A stretch of 64,000 nt of DNA from Aeromonas enteropelogenes (GTDB taxonomy: Bacteria > Pseudomonadota > Gammaproteobacteria > Enterobacterales > Aeromonadaceae), in NCBI RefSeq assembly GCF_000819845.1, contig NZ_CDCG01000044.1, positions 62,001 through 126,000 on the forward strand, read 5' to 3'. The translations under genes and the position numbers were made by a program. The notes under the pieces were generated by a model that worked only from the letters and a program-made list of their open reading frames with translations, had not been told where the DNA came from and searched no databases. Each line of letters starts with the position of its first letter. Position 1 is the first letter of the stretch. This document shows positions 1 through 11,200 of the stretch, one piece after another.

Positions 1-143
1 CGGAGTGGATCCGTACCGGCAGCTTCTATCGGGAACCGGCCGCCTTCAATGCCTCGGGGGAGGTTGGTATCCGGTTCGTGTTCGAGCGCAAGGGGGAGTC
101 GGTTACCTTCAACCACAAGATAGGGGTGAGCAATGTGCCCTGA
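1..143 (+). CDS. mshO: MSHA pilus minor pilin-like protein MshO, 3' end only
   Basis: An open frame enters from the left edge and ends at TGA 141-143; about 46 C-terminal residues are visible, ending FNHKIGVSNVP. Nothing in this fragment alone proves the family. The call rests on position: it overlaps mshP, which is followed by mshQ and mreB, the mshO-P-Q order known from Vibrio and Aeromonas MSHA operons. MshO would be a minor prepilin-like component of the mannose-sensitive haemagglutinin type IV pilus. The 5' part lies outside the window. Confidence 0.7.
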   Translation, partial: EWIRTGSFYREPAAFNASGEVGIRFVFERKGESVTFNHKIGVSNVP

Positions 144-606
144 CGTGAGAAGGCCGACCCGCGCAAGAGGCAGCGCCCTGATGATCGCTCTGTTCGTCAT
201 CGTGGTGATGGCCCTGCTGGCGGCGGCGCTCGGTCGCATGCTGACGGACAGCAGCGAGAAAAATACCGTGGAGGTGCGCAGTGTGCGTGCCTTGCTGGCG
301 GCCCAGAGCGGGCTGGAGATGGCCTTGTCTCAACTATTTCCCAAGCTCCCAGCCGCACCAGCCCCGGCCAACCTCTGCGATCTGGTCAATGTGCCCCCGA
401 CCTTTGGCAACGATCAGGGCCTGGCCAGCTGTCAGGTGCGGGTCGAGTGTGTGCAACTCCCCATCACCTATCAGGGAGAGACAGTAAACGGCTATCGTCT
501 GCTCAGCACGGGGATCTGCGGCCAGGATGATCTGGCCAGTGCCAACCCGGATTTTGCCGTCAGTCGCACCTTGGTTATCGAAGTTTTTGATGGAGTATCC
601 CCATGA
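133..606 (+). CDS. mshP: MSHA biogenesis protein MshP
   Basis: 157 residues. A short basic N-terminus (RPTRARGSAL) leads into one long hydrophobic helix, about residues 15-35, as in PilX/prepilin-like minor components of type IV pili; the G-S-A-L start of the helix resembles a prepilin peptidase site. The rest is a periplasmic domain with several Cys (CDL, SCQ, ECV, GIC). The ATG overlaps the end of mshO by 11 nt and the stop overlaps mshQ by 4 nt, so the three genes look translationally coupled. Role inferred from the family: assembly of the MSHA pilus at the inner membrane. Family recognition depends mainly on order and topology. Confidence 0.8.
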   Translation: MCPDVRRPTRARGSALMIALFVIVVMALLAAALGRMLTDSSEKNTVEVRSVRALLAAQSGLEMALSQLFPKLPAAPAPANLCDLVNVPPTFGNDQGLASCQVRVECVQLPITYQGETVNGYRLLSTGICGQDDLASANPDFAVSRTLVIEVFDGVSP

Positions 607-3449
607 CAATAAAAGGGATGGCGCTGGCCTGCCTGGCGATGTTGGCCTCAGGATGGGCGGTCGCTTTCGATGCGGTGGATATCGGCACCTATTTTCCCGA
701 TGTGGTTCAGGGGCATCATGGTGACAACAGCAACCTCTGCCATCAGATCAACTCTCCCCAGTTCAAGCAATACAACAGCAGCCGGATCAATGGCACCCTG
801 GGTAGGGATCTGAAATTTTGCGGCATCAACTCCACTTATGAGCGCCCCGCCACCGGCTGTGATACGGCCTTGGGGGGAAACCGCTATTGCTCCGATACCA
901 ACTACGATATTCGTGGCTTGAAAGTCGATGGTTACAACTATTTTCTGGGGAGCAGTGGTGCTGCCGGCAGCGTCTGGAGTTGCAGCAATGGCGACACGCT
1001 ATCGCTGGGCAGCAACGGCAATCAGTATGGTACAGTGCAGCTCTATGCTCGCTGCACGGCCTCGGTCAGCGCCCGCTACTCGGAGTATCGCTTCAACACT
1101 CTGGAGCTTGGTAACGGTGCCCGCTTGGTCCTGACTCAGGGGGATTACTGGGTTGATCGGCTCTCCATCACTGACGGGGGAGAACTCATCCTGCAGGGGG
1201 ATGCGCGGCTCTTTATCAACAAAAATGCCGTCATCAGCAGTGGCTTGATGAATATGGATGGCAAACGCAGCCTGCTGTTGGTTGCTTATGGCGATCTGAC
1301 CATGACAGGCAACAGCCAGATCAACGGCTATGTCTACTCCGACAACAAGCTTGCCATGAACAACAATTCCTTGATCAACGGTCGTGTGACCAGCCGCTAC
1401 CTGTTTATGGAAGGGCAATCGCAGATCAACAAGAAGGACTATGTTGGCGACAGCTTGGATCATTACGAGCTTTACTACCCTTCGCAGTCATTGACCTGCG
1501 AAGGGGCATCAATCCAGCTGTTGGCCTGCCAGAACAATAATTGCAGCCAGCGTTACGTCAACGGAGCCCAGGTGACCCTGTCTCCAGCCAGTGGCTGGAG
1601 CAGTAATCCGGTGACTATTGGGGCGTCTGGCCTGGCGGCGCTGACTCTCTCCCGCCTGACCAGCGGGAATGTCACCCTGGGACTGACGAGCAGCGCCCCG
1701 AGCGCACCATTGCGCTGCTATCGGGACGGAGTGTTTGATAACAGTTGTTCCATGAGTTTTACCGATGCGGCCTTGCGCTTTGATTTCTCTACCTTTTATG
1801 CCGGTGACACGGCCAGCACGACGATCCGGGCTATCCGTTCCAACGATGCCGGATCAACCCGGGTCTGCGTCCCCCTGCTGACGGGTAACCAGACCCTTCA
1901 GTTTGGCCACGCCAAGCTGGTGTCCGAGCCGACCAGCAGTTCAGTCCCGTCGATCAATGACAGTGCGTTGACGCCAACTGGCAGCGTAAGCGTGCTGTTC
2001 GATGGCAACGGGGTGGGCCAGCTGGCGCTGAAGTATCCGGATGCCGGCGTGTTGCGGCTGGATGCCACTTTTCAGAAGAGCGATACCACCGGTACCCTGA
2101 CCCTGACCGGCAGCGATACGGTGGCCGTGTTGCCAAGTGCCATTCTCTTGCGCGGTCAGGATCAACCGGCCTGTAGTGGTTCGGATGATGCCAGCTATAT
2201 GGGGAATTGTGGCGTATATCGCAAGGCGGGGGAAACCTACACACTACTGGCTCAGGCGATCAATCGACAGGGCGTGACCACGGTCGGCTTCGGGGCGACA
2301 AACTTGCCTTTGCAGTGGGCGACCTTGGCTCCGAGCTCAGGGGGTAGTGGCACACCGTCACCGACATCTCTATCTGTCGCTAACGGTATGAGTCTTACCG
2401 CTGCGCAATGGGATGAGGTGGGGGTGCTCAAAGCGGGGGTCAGCAATTTTATCCCCTATCCCGGTTATCAGACCGAGTCACCACAACTGGAGGTGCCTCT
2501 GCGCTGGAGCAGTCCCATTGGGCGCTTTGTGCCCTGGGATTTTAATCTGGTTCGCGGGGATATCATCCCGGCCTGTGGCCAGTTCAGCTATATGGGTCAG
2601 CCTTTTGGTGTCCAGCTGGAGATCATGGCGCGCAATCGGGCCGGGGGGCAGACTCAAAACTACAAGGATGCCTTTGCCAAGGGCAGTGCTTATCTGACCA
2701 CGGCCAATGACAGGGATGGTCACTCCCTTTCAACCCGGCTGCGCAGCTTGCCATCCCTTTCCTGGGAAAACGGGTTGGCCCGGCTGGATGATGTGAGCGA
2801 GTTTGTGCGCCTCTCCGATACCCAGCCGGATGGGCCCTACCGCTCCTTGTTATTCGGCCTCTATATGCACGATCACGATGGTGACCATACCCTGATTGCC
2901 GATCCGGATTTCAACGAGGCGCTGCAGGGAGCGTGCAGCAGCGGCCAGTGCAATGCCAGATTGATCGATTCTGCCGCCATGATCGCCTATTTTGGTCGCG
3001 TGAGTGCGGGTACGGAGGCGGGGCTTGCCTCGGCCCCCCTCGCCATTGTCCAGCAGATGCAATATTACCAAGCCGGTAACTGGCAGTTGAACACGCAGGA
3101 TCAATGTACCGCACTCTCGCTGGCCAATGGGGGATTCAGCTTCCCTGGCGCGGGCCAGCACTTCGATGAAGTCAGCCGGGATCTCGATTTGGGTGATAAC
3201 CGCAAGATCAGGCTGGGGCTGGGGCGCTCGGCCCCAGGTGGCGTATCTGCCATCGCCAGCGATGGCGAGCTTCTGTTCCACTTCGCCCCGCCCGGGATAG
3301 CGGTGCGCATTCCCTACCGGATCGATCTGGCCAGGCAACCTGCGGCACCCCTCTGGCTGAGCGATCCCGATTCCCTGCAGGGGGAGGCCATTTTTGGCTC
3401 GGCGCGGGGCAATGACCGGATTATTTATCGACGCGAGGTTTTGAACTGA
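603..3449 (+). CDS. mshQ: MSHA biogenesis protein MshQ
   Basis: 948 residues with an N-terminal signal peptide (hydrophobic stretch ending about residue 21, SGWAVA-FDAV), so it is exported. About residues 150-260 hold a repetitive beta-rich stretch (LTQGDYWVDRL, INKNAVISSG, LTMTGNSQI), followed by Ig-like segments with paired Cys and a long C-terminal beta domain. This is the architecture of the large last gene of MSHA operons. It starts inside mshP (ATGA overlap) and is followed by about 200 bp before mreB. Its precise role in the pilus is not established; it is probably an envelope or surface component. No frameshift is seen. Confidence 0.82.
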   Translation: MTIKGMALACLAMLASGWAVAFDAVDIGTYFPDVVQGHHGDNSNLCHQINSPQFKQYNSSRINGTLGRDLKFCGINSTYERPATGCDTALGGNRYCSDTNYDIRGLKVDGYNYFLGSSGAAGSVWSCSNGDTLSLGSNGNQYGTVQLYARCTASVSARYSEYRFNTLELGNGARLVLTQGDYWVDRLSITDGGELILQGDARLFINKNAVISSGLMNMDGKRSLLLVAYGDLTMTGNSQINGYVYSDNKLAMNNNSLINGRVTSRYLFMEGQSQINKKDYVGDSLDHYELYYPSQSLTCEGASIQLLACQNNNCSQRYVNGAQVTLSPASGWSSNPVTIGASGLAALTLSRLTSGNVTLGLTSSAPSAPLRCYRDGVFDNSCSMSFTDAALRFDFSTFYAGDTASTTIRAIRSNDAGSTRVCVPLLTGNQTLQFGHAKLVSEPTSSSVPSINDSALTPTGSVSVLFDGNGVGQLALKYPDAGVLRLDATFQKSDTTGTLTLTGSDTVAVLPSAILLRGQDQPACSGSDDASYMGNCGVYRKAGETYTLLAQAINRQGVTTVGFGATNLPLQWATLAPSSGGSGTPSPTSLSVANGMSLTAAQWDEVGVLKAGVSNFIPYPGYQTESPQLEVPLRWSSPIGRFVPWDFNLVRGDIIPACGQFSYMGQPFGVQLEIMARNRAGGQTQNYKDAFAKGSAYLTTANDRDGHSLSTRLRSLPSLSWENGLARLDDVSEFVRLSDTQPDGPYRSLLFGLYMHDHDGDHTLIADPDFNEALQGACSSGQCNARLIDSAAMIAYFGRVSAGTEAGLASAPLAIVQQMQYYQAGNWQLNTQDQCTALSLANGGFSFPGAGQHFDEVSRDLDLGDNRKIRLGLGRSAPGGVSAIASDGELLFHFAPPGIAVRIPYRIDLARQPAAPLWLSDPDSLQGEAIFGSARGNDRIIYRREVLN

Positions 3450-3613
3450 CAGAATCCGACAGGGGGGGACAGGTGAGTACCTTTACCCTGATTTTCGGTT
3501 TATGAGCGTTTATAAGCCCGGGACAGTGAGTGACGACTCGCATTTTTGTCGTGTGTGATTGATTGGCGACAGTTTGAGCGCTTGCCCATTGGGGTGGGCA
3601 TTGGTAAAGTTAG

Positions 3614-4696
<1,083 letters not shown>

Positions 4697-4703
4697 GACC
4701 CAA

Positions 4704-4730
4704 AGCCGGCCAGCGTGCCGGCTCTTTTTT
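4704..4730 (+). terminator. Hairpin with T-run between mreB and mreC
   Basis: Stem AGCCGGC / GCCGGCT with a 6-nt loop, followed by CTTTTTT. It sits in the 42-bp gap between mreB and mreC, so it probably acts as a partial terminator that lowers mreCD transcription relative to mreB. Confidence 0.75.
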
Positions 4731-4738
4731 GACGACCC

Positions 4739-5632
4739 ATGAAACCCATTTTTGGTAGAGGCCCTTCGCTTCAGTTACGGTTGTTTCTCGCCGTCATCAT
4801 CTCTATTGCAGCCATCGTCGCGGACTCACGCTTCGGTGTGTTCACCCATGTCCGCGTCTATCTGAGTTCACTCGTCAGTCCGTTGCAATACATGGCCAAT
4901 GCCCCCGGAACCCTGCTCGACACCATGTCGACCCAGGTGCAGACCCGGGCCGATCTCATCGAGCAGACCAAGCAGCAGGAGCAGCAGCTGTTCACCCTGC
5001 GCTCGCGCCTGCTGAAGATGGATCATCTGGAGCATGAGAACCAGCGCCTGCGCGAGCTGCTCGGTTCTCCGGTGCACAAGGATTCCCGCAAGATGGTGGC
5101 CGAGCTGCTGTCGGTGGATTCCGACCCCTTCAGCCACCAGGTGCTGATCAACAAGGGGGCGCTGGATGGCGTCTACAACGGCCAGGCGGTGATCAATGAT
5201 CAGGGGGTTATCGGTCAGGTGCTGCATGTGGGTTCTACAACCAGCCGGGTGCTGCTCATCACCGACTCCAGCCACGGCATTCCGGTGCGGGTGCTGCGCA
5301 ACGATCTGCGCGCCATCGCCTCCGGCAGTGGTGAGCTGGACAAGCTGGAGCTGCGCAACCTGCCGCGCAATACCGACGTGCAGGTCGGCGATCTGCTGGT
5401 TACCTCCGGCCTTGGCGGACGCTTCCCGGAAGGCTACCCGGTGGCCACAGTGACCCGCTCCGACTATGTGGAGGGTAAGCCCTTCGCCCAGGTCGAGGCC
5501 AAGCCGCTGGTGGAGCTTGATCGCCTGCGCTACCTGCTGTTGCTGTGGACTGACAAGAAACCTGACGTACGAGATGATGAGGAAGGCGAACGGGCCGCAT
5601 CGGCAGCGTCCGCCGCAGGAGCCACCCGCTGA
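4739..5632 (+). CDS. mreC: Rod shape-determining protein MreC
   Basis: 297 residues. There is one N-terminal membrane helix (about residues 12-30), a coiled coil (about residues 65-105, including HENQRLRELLG) and the beta-barrel MreC core (VDSDPFSHQVLINKG, GVIGQV, LLITDSSHGIPVRV, VTSGLGGRFPEGYPV). MreC is the bitopic periplasmic scaffold that links MreB filaments to PBP2/RodA. The C-terminal tail is acidic and Ala-rich and is probably disordered. The last base of its stop is the first base of mreD, indicating tight coupling. Confidence 0.97.
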   Translation: MKPIFGRGPSLQLRLFLAVIISIAAIVADSRFGVFTHVRVYLSSLVSPLQYMANAPGTLLDTMSTQVQTRADLIEQTKQQEQQLFTLRSRLLKMDHLEHENQRLRELLGSPVHKDSRKMVAELLSVDSDPFSHQVLINKGALDGVYNGQAVINDQGVIGQVLHVGSTTSRVLLITDSSHGIPVRVLRNDLRAIASGSGELDKLELRNLPRNTDVQVGDLLVTSGLGGRFPEGYPVATVTRSDYVEGKPFAQVEAKPLVELDRLRYLLLLWTDKKPDVRDDEEGERAASAASAAGATR

Positions 5633-6117
5633 TGTTACAACCCGCCAGCGGCAGGGTCTGGATCTGGATTTCCATCCTGCTGGCCTTGAGCCTGTCGATC
5701 CTGCCGCTTCCTTTCGAATTTGATCCTTTCCGCCCCGACTGGTTGGCCATGGTGCTGATCTACTGGGCGCTGGCGCTGCCGCACCGAACCAACGTCGGCA
5801 CCGCCTGGGTGGCCGGCCTGCTGCTGGACGTGCTGCTGGGCAGCACGCTCGGGGTGCGGGCCATGGCGATGGCCATCACCACCTATCTGGCGGCCTTCCA
5901 GTTCCAGAAGATCCGCAACTTTTCTCTGTGGCAACAGGCGCTGATCATCGGCGGCCTGTCACTGGTGGGCAAGGTGACGGTATTCTGGGCAGAACACCTG
6001 TTCAGCCGGGCCAGCCTCAACTTCGCCTATTTTTGGTCGACGTTGACGACGATGCTAATATGGCCCTGGGTGTTTCTGGTGCTGCGCAAGGTGCGGCGCC
6101 GTTTCAATATCAGGTAA
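5632..6117 (+). CDS. mreD: Rod shape-determining membrane protein MreD
   Basis: 161 residues and very hydrophobic, with about five membrane helices (e.g. [47 protein letters not shown]). Length and place after mreC identify MreD, the polytopic partner of MreC in the elongasome. It overlaps mreC by one base and is followed by maf two bases after its stop, an arrangement also seen in other gammaproteobacteria. Confidence 0.95.
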   Translation: MLQPASGRVWIWISILLALSLSILPLPFEFDPFRPDWLAMVLIYWALALPHRTNVGTAWVAGLLLDVLLGSTLGVRAMAMAITTYLAAFQFQKIRNFSLWQQALIIGGLSLVGKVTVFWAEHLFSRASLNFAYFWSTLTTMLIWPWVFLVLRKVRRRFNIR

Positions 6118-6119
6118 AT

Positions 6120-6707
6120 ATGAACAAGAACAACGAACCGCAACTCTATCTCGCCTCGGGCTCGCCCCGCCGTCATGAACTGCTGACCCAGCTGGGCTAC
6201 CGCTTTGAGGTACTCAGGCTGGACGTGCCGGAACAGCGCGAGGAGGGGGAAAAGGCGCAGGATTACGTCTGCCGCCTCGCCCGTGACAAGGCGATGGCCG
6301 GGCTGGCGTGTGCGCCGACGGCGTTGCCGGTGCTGGGGGCCGACACCATAGTGGTGCTGGGCGACCGGGTGCTGGAGAAACCGTCCGATCTGCTGGATGC
6401 CAAAGACATGCTGGAGGCGCTCTCCGGCAAGGTGCACCAGGTGATGACGGCGGTGGCGCTGGCCACCCCGGAGCGCTGCGACGTGCGGCTGGTCACCACC
6501 AACGTGGCCTTTCGCAAGCTGGATGAGGCCGAGATCGAGGCCTATTGGCAAACCGGTGAGCCCTGTGACAAGGCCGGGGCTTACGGCATTCAGGGTATTG
6601 CGGGCAAGTTCGTCAGCCGCATCGAGGGGAGCTACAGCGCCGTAGTCGGCCTGCCCCTGCTGGAGACGGATCTGCTGATCAAACACCATCTGGAACAGCT
6701 CAAATAA
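6120..6707 (+). CDS. maf: Maf-family nucleoside triphosphate pyrophosphatase (YhdE type)
   Basis: 195 residues from ATG 6120, two bases after the mreD stop. The Maf signatures are present: [11 protein letters not shown] near the N-terminus, the catalytic-loop segment [10 protein letters not shown], and [10 protein letters not shown] near residue 155. Maf proteins hydrolyse non-canonical or excess pyrimidine nucleoside triphosphates such as dTTP/UTP to monophosphates and influence septation. Residues upstream of 6120 in this frame are mreD read in another frame. The mreD-maf-rng context matches the YhdE subgroup. Substrate is inferred from that subgroup. Confidence 0.93.
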   Translation: MNKNNEPQLYLASGSPRRHELLTQLGYRFEVLRLDVPEQREEGEKAQDYVCRLARDKAMAGLACAPTALPVLGADTIVVLGDRVLEKPSDLLDAKDMLEALSGKVHQVMTAVALATPERCDVRLVTTNVAFRKLDEAEIEAYWQTGEPCDKAGAYGIQGIAGKFVSRIEGSYSAVVGLPLLETDLLIKHHLEQLK

Positions 6708-6800
6708 TTTCCCGTCAGCTGGGCTCTGCTGCGTCTTCCTTGCGCGAGTTGTGCCGGATTGGCTTCATAGAATTCAAAACTGGAACAGGCAAGGTTACTT

Positions 6801-8270
6801 ATGTCGGTAGAACTACTGGTTAACGTTACCCCCTCCGAAACCCGGGTCGCTCTGGTCGAAAACGGCCAACTGCAGGAAGTGCACGTCGAACGTCAGGCCA
6901 AGCGCGGCATCGTCGGCAATATCTATAAAGGCAAGATCAGCCGGGTGCTGCCCGGCATGCAGGCGGCCTTCGTTGATATCGGCATGGACAAGGCGGCCTT
7001 CCTGCACGCCTCCGACATAGTCCCGCACACCGAATGCGTGGCGGTGAAGGAGAAGGAGCAGTTCCAGGTCGGCAATATCGCCGAGCTGGTGCGCCAGGGG
7101 CAGGATATCATGGTGCAGGTGGTCAAAGACCCGCTGGGCACCAAGGGGGCGCGCCTCACCACCGATATCACATTGCCTTCCCGCTACCTGGTGTTTATGC
7201 CGGGCAGCGCTCACGTGGGGGTTTCCCAGCGCATCGAGTCCGAAGCGGAACGGGAGCGACTCAAGCGCACCGTGGCTGGCTATGTGGACGAGCTGGGTGG
7301 CTACATCATCCGCACCGCCGCCGAAGGGGTGGGGGAGCAGGAGCTGGAGCAGGATGCCGCCTTTTTGAAGCGCCTGTGGCGCAAGATCCTCGAGCGCAAG
7401 CAGAAGTATCCCCCCTGCAAGATCCTCTATGAGGATCCCAGCCTCGCCTTTCGGGTGGTGCGCGACTTCGTCGGCACCGAGCTCGACAAGATCCGGGTCG
7501 ATTCGCGCCAGAGCTTCGAGCAGCTCAAGCGCTTCACCGAGGAGTACGTGCCCGAGCTCGCCGGCAAGCTGGAATACTACCCCGGCGAGTCTCCCATCTT
7601 CGATCTCTACGACGTGGAGAACGAGATCCAGCGCGCTCTGGAGCGCAAGGTGGAGCTCAAATCCGGCGGCTACCTCATCATCGACCAGACCGAGGCGATG
7701 ACCACGGTGGACATCAACACCGGTGCCTTCGTCGGCCATCGCAACCTGGAAGAGACCATCTTCAACACCAACGTCGAGGCGACGGCGGCCATCGCCCGTC
7801 ACCTGCGGCTGCGCAATCTCGGCGGCATCATCATCATCGACTTCATCGACATGCAGTCGGAAGATCATCGTCGCCGGGTGCTGCACAGCCTGGAGCAGGC
7901 GCTGGCCAAGGACAGAGCCAAGACCAACGTCAACGGCTTCTCCCAGCTCGGCCTGGTGGAGATGACCCGCAAGCGCACCCGCGAGAGCCTGGAGCACGTG
8001 CTCTGCTCCGAGTGTCCCGAGTGCAAGGGGCGCGGCCGGGTCAAAACGGTGGAGTCGGTCTGCTTCGAGATCCTGCGGGAGATCATCCGGGTCAACCGCG
8101 CCTACGATGCGGATCAGTTCACCGTCTATGCTGCCCCGGCGGTGGCCGACTATCTTCACGGCGAAGAGTCCCACAGCCTCGCGGAGCTGGAAGTCTTCAT
8201 CGGCAAGCAGGTACGGGTGGTGAGCGAACCTCTCTGTGGTCAGGAGCAGTTTGACGTGGTGATGATGTAA
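6801..8270 (+). CDS. rng: Ribonuclease G
   Basis: 489 residues, the usual RNase G length. An N-terminal S1-like RNA-binding domain (about residues 35-125, including NIYKGKISRVLPGMQAAF) is followed by the RNase E/G catalytic domain, with Mg-binding aspartates in TTVDINTGAFVG and IIIIDFIDM, and the Zn-link motif CSECPECKGRG near residue 405. It is a cytoplasmic endonuclease for 16S rRNA 5' maturation and mRNA decay. ATG 6801 has an AAGG site nine bases upstream. The stop abuts the yhdP start. Confidence 0.97.
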   Translation: MSVELLVNVTPSETRVALVENGQLQEVHVERQAKRGIVGNIYKGKISRVLPGMQAAFVDIGMDKAAFLHASDIVPHTECVAVKEKEQFQVGNIAELVRQGQDIMVQVVKDPLGTKGARLTTDITLPSRYLVFMPGSAHVGVSQRIESEAERERLKRTVAGYVDELGGYIIRTAAEGVGEQELEQDAAFLKRLWRKILERKQKYPPCKILYEDPSLAFRVVRDFVGTELDKIRVDSRQSFEQLKRFTEEYVPELAGKLEYYPGESPIFDLYDVENEIQRALERKVELKSGGYLIIDQTEAMTTVDINTGAFVGHRNLEETIFNTNVEATAAIARHLRLRNLGGIIIIDFIDMQSEDHRRRVLHSLEQALAKDRAKTNVNGFSQLGLVEMTRKRTRESLEHVLCSECPECKGRGRVKTVESVCFEILREIIRVNRAYDADQFTVYAAPAVADYLHGEESHSLAELEVFIGKQVRVVSEPLCGQEQFDVVMM

Positions 8271-11200
8271 TTGGTCTATCGCTGGCTGAGTCGGGGCTGG
8301 CTGGCCCTGGGGATCCTGTTCGTACTGCTGGCCATGATGGTCACGCTGGTACGGGTTGGGGGTCCTTTGCTCAATCAGCACCGTCAGGCACTGCTCGATA
8401 CCCTGCTGGCCGACAGCCAGCTGAAGGTAAGTGTGGGAGAGGTAGGGCTGGATTGGACCCGTGCCGGCCCTGCCCTCGAACTGCAGCAACTCTCCATCGC
8501 CCCGGACTCGGGGCGTTTTGCCGTCAAACTGGGCAAGGTCTGGGCCCATCTCGACTTCTGGCGCTCCCTCAACGAACTCAAGCCGGTCTTTGGCGAGTTG
8601 ATTCTGGGGGATGGGGAGATCACCCTCGATTTCAGCCAGCCGGCCGATAAGACCCCATCCAGCCACGATCCCCAGCAGCGGGCGCTGTTGCGCTTCCTGC
8701 TGACCCAGCTCTCCACCTTCGATGTGCTCAATACCCGCCTCAACGTCACCACCGCTCTCGGCGAGCTGCGTGCGCTGGATATCGCCCAGCTGCGCTGGCA
8801 GAACCGGGGCAAGCGTCATCAGGGGGTCGGCAAGGCCTATCTCATCAACGGGGTAGGCGAGAGCACCCTCGATCTTATCCTGGATGTGGATGCGTCGAGT
8901 ACCCGGCTCGATACCCTCAAGGGGCGGCTCTATCTGGGGGCCAGCCAGCTCGACATCACCCCCCTGCTGGCGCGGATCCATGCCGGTGAGCCCAAGATTG
9001 CGGGCCAGCTCGACTTCCAGCTCTGGAGCGAGTTTGCCGATGGTCAGCTGGGGGATAGCCTGCTGGCCTTTGGCAACAACTACCTGATCTGGAAAGATCC
9101 CAAGAAGCGCAAACTGCATCGCCTCGCCCTCGACGGCGGCAAGATCCAGCTGCGCCGGGATGGCGAGGATTGGCAACTGGCCAGCCACAACGTGACCTTC
9201 AAGCTCGATGACAAGCCCTGGCTGCGCAGCCGGTTGCAGCTCGAACGGGTCGGTTCGCGGATCCGCGGCTATGTGCCGCAGATCGATCTCGATCAGGTTA
9301 CCAACCTGAGCCAGCTGGTCTCCGGCCTCTATCCCGAGCTGGCCGAGACCCTCAAACGCACCAGCCCGAGCGGCAAGATCCAGGATCTCGTCCTGCAGGC
9401 AAAGGCCGACTGGCAGGAGCTGTCGCTGAGCGGAAACCTCTCGCACATCAGGGTCAATGCCTGGCAGGATGTGCCCGGGGTGCAGGACCTCAACGGCGAG
9501 TTCTGGCTCACCCCGAGCGGCGGCAGCGCCAGGCTGGCGCTGGGCAAGGACAAGCTGGATCCGGCCCGTCACTTCAAGGAAGTGATCCCCATCGACAGCT
9601 TCTCGGCCCGCCTCGACTGGTGGCGCGAGTCCCAGGGCTGGGTGCTCTATGGCCAGGACATAGCGCTGGACAACCCGGATCTGCGCCTCGCCAGCCGTTT
9701 TCGGCTCGATCTGTTCGAGCACCCCTTTCTCGCCCTGACCGGTCGCATCGACGTCAAGAATGCGGGCAACGCCGATCGCTACTTCCCGCTGCAGGCGATG
9801 GACAAGGAGCTGGTGGACTACCTGAGCGGTGCCATCAAGGGGGGCAAGGCGAAGGGGGCCGACCTGCTCTGGTACGGCGAGTTCCGGGATTTCCCCTACA
9901 GCAAGGGCGAGGGGATTTTCCAGGTGGCGGTGCCGCTGGAGAAGGCCACCTACGAGTTCTTTCCCGGTTGGCAACCGCTCACCGACCTGCAGATAGATCT
10001 CCTGTTCCAGAACGCCAGCCTGGACATGCGCAGCCGTTCCACCCGCCTCGGCAAGGCCAGCTCCGACTCGGTCCATGCCTGGATCCCGGATCTCTATCCG
10101 GGGGCCCATCTCTATGTGGATGCCAGGGTGGCGGGCGAGGGCAAGGCCATCAGCGACTACCTGCAGGACTCCCCGCTGGGGGGGACCGTGGGGCAGGCGC
10201 TGCGGGAGGTCGAGGTGCGCGGCCCCTTGAAGGGGACAGTCAAGCTGGATATCCCCCTCGATGGCGAGAGCGAGGTGAAGGCGAGCGGCGATGCCACCTT
10301 CAACAACAACAAGGTACGGGTTGCCAGCCTGGATCTGCCGCTGGAGCAGGTGCAGGGCAAGCTTGAGTATGACAACGAACAGACCCGTTTCAGCAATCTC
10401 AAGGCGACCCTGTGGAACCAGCCGCTGACCCTCAACTATCAGGGCCGTCAGCACCCGGATCGCTATCAGGTCGACCTCGGCTTCAAGGGGGAGTGGGACA
10501 GCCGTCGCCAGCCCCCCGCCATCGCCTCGTACGGCATCCTCGCCGGCCGCAGCAACTGGAGTGGAAAGCTCGATCTGGCCCTGCCCGATGACAAGCCATT
10601 CAGCTTCCATCTGGCGCTCGACTCCAACCTGCAGGGGATGGGGCTGGACTTGCCCAAACCGCTAAACAAGGCGGCGCCGGACCGGTTGCCGCTCAAGGTG
10701 ACCGCGCGGGGCCGCGACGGCAGTGCCGACATTCGCGCCGTGCTGGGAGCCGATGTGGATATGCAGACCCGGTTGGTGTACGGCGAGGGGGAACCTCATC
10801 TCAGCCGGGTGCGGGTCGATGTGGGGCAGCCCGGTGCCAGGATATTGCGGGATGTGCCCATGTTGCTGGCCATCAACCAGCAGGAGGCCGATGTGGGAGG
10901 CTGGCTGGCCCGCCTCAAGCAGTGGCTGCCAGCCCAAGGCAAGGGCGGCAACGCCGTGGTCGGTCCCTCCTTCCTGCCGCAGGATTGGTGGGTGGATGGC
11001 CAGCTGGCCCGAGCCAATATCGGCAGCGCCACTCTCAAGGCGACCCGTTTCACCGTGGGGCCGGTCAAGCAGGCCACCGAGGTGATGATCGACAGCCCCG
11101 ACGTGATGGGGGTGATCCGCCTGCCGGTTGTCCCCAATCAGCCGGTCGATGCCAAGTTTGCCCGCATCTATTGGTCAGGCAAGAGTTCGGATCTGCGCCC

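Noticed and set aside
6813..10610. A 1265-codon open frame on the minus strand across rng and yhdP
   Set aside because: It is the mirror of GC-rich codon bias of two well-recognised plus-strand genes; its translation has no domain and low complexity.
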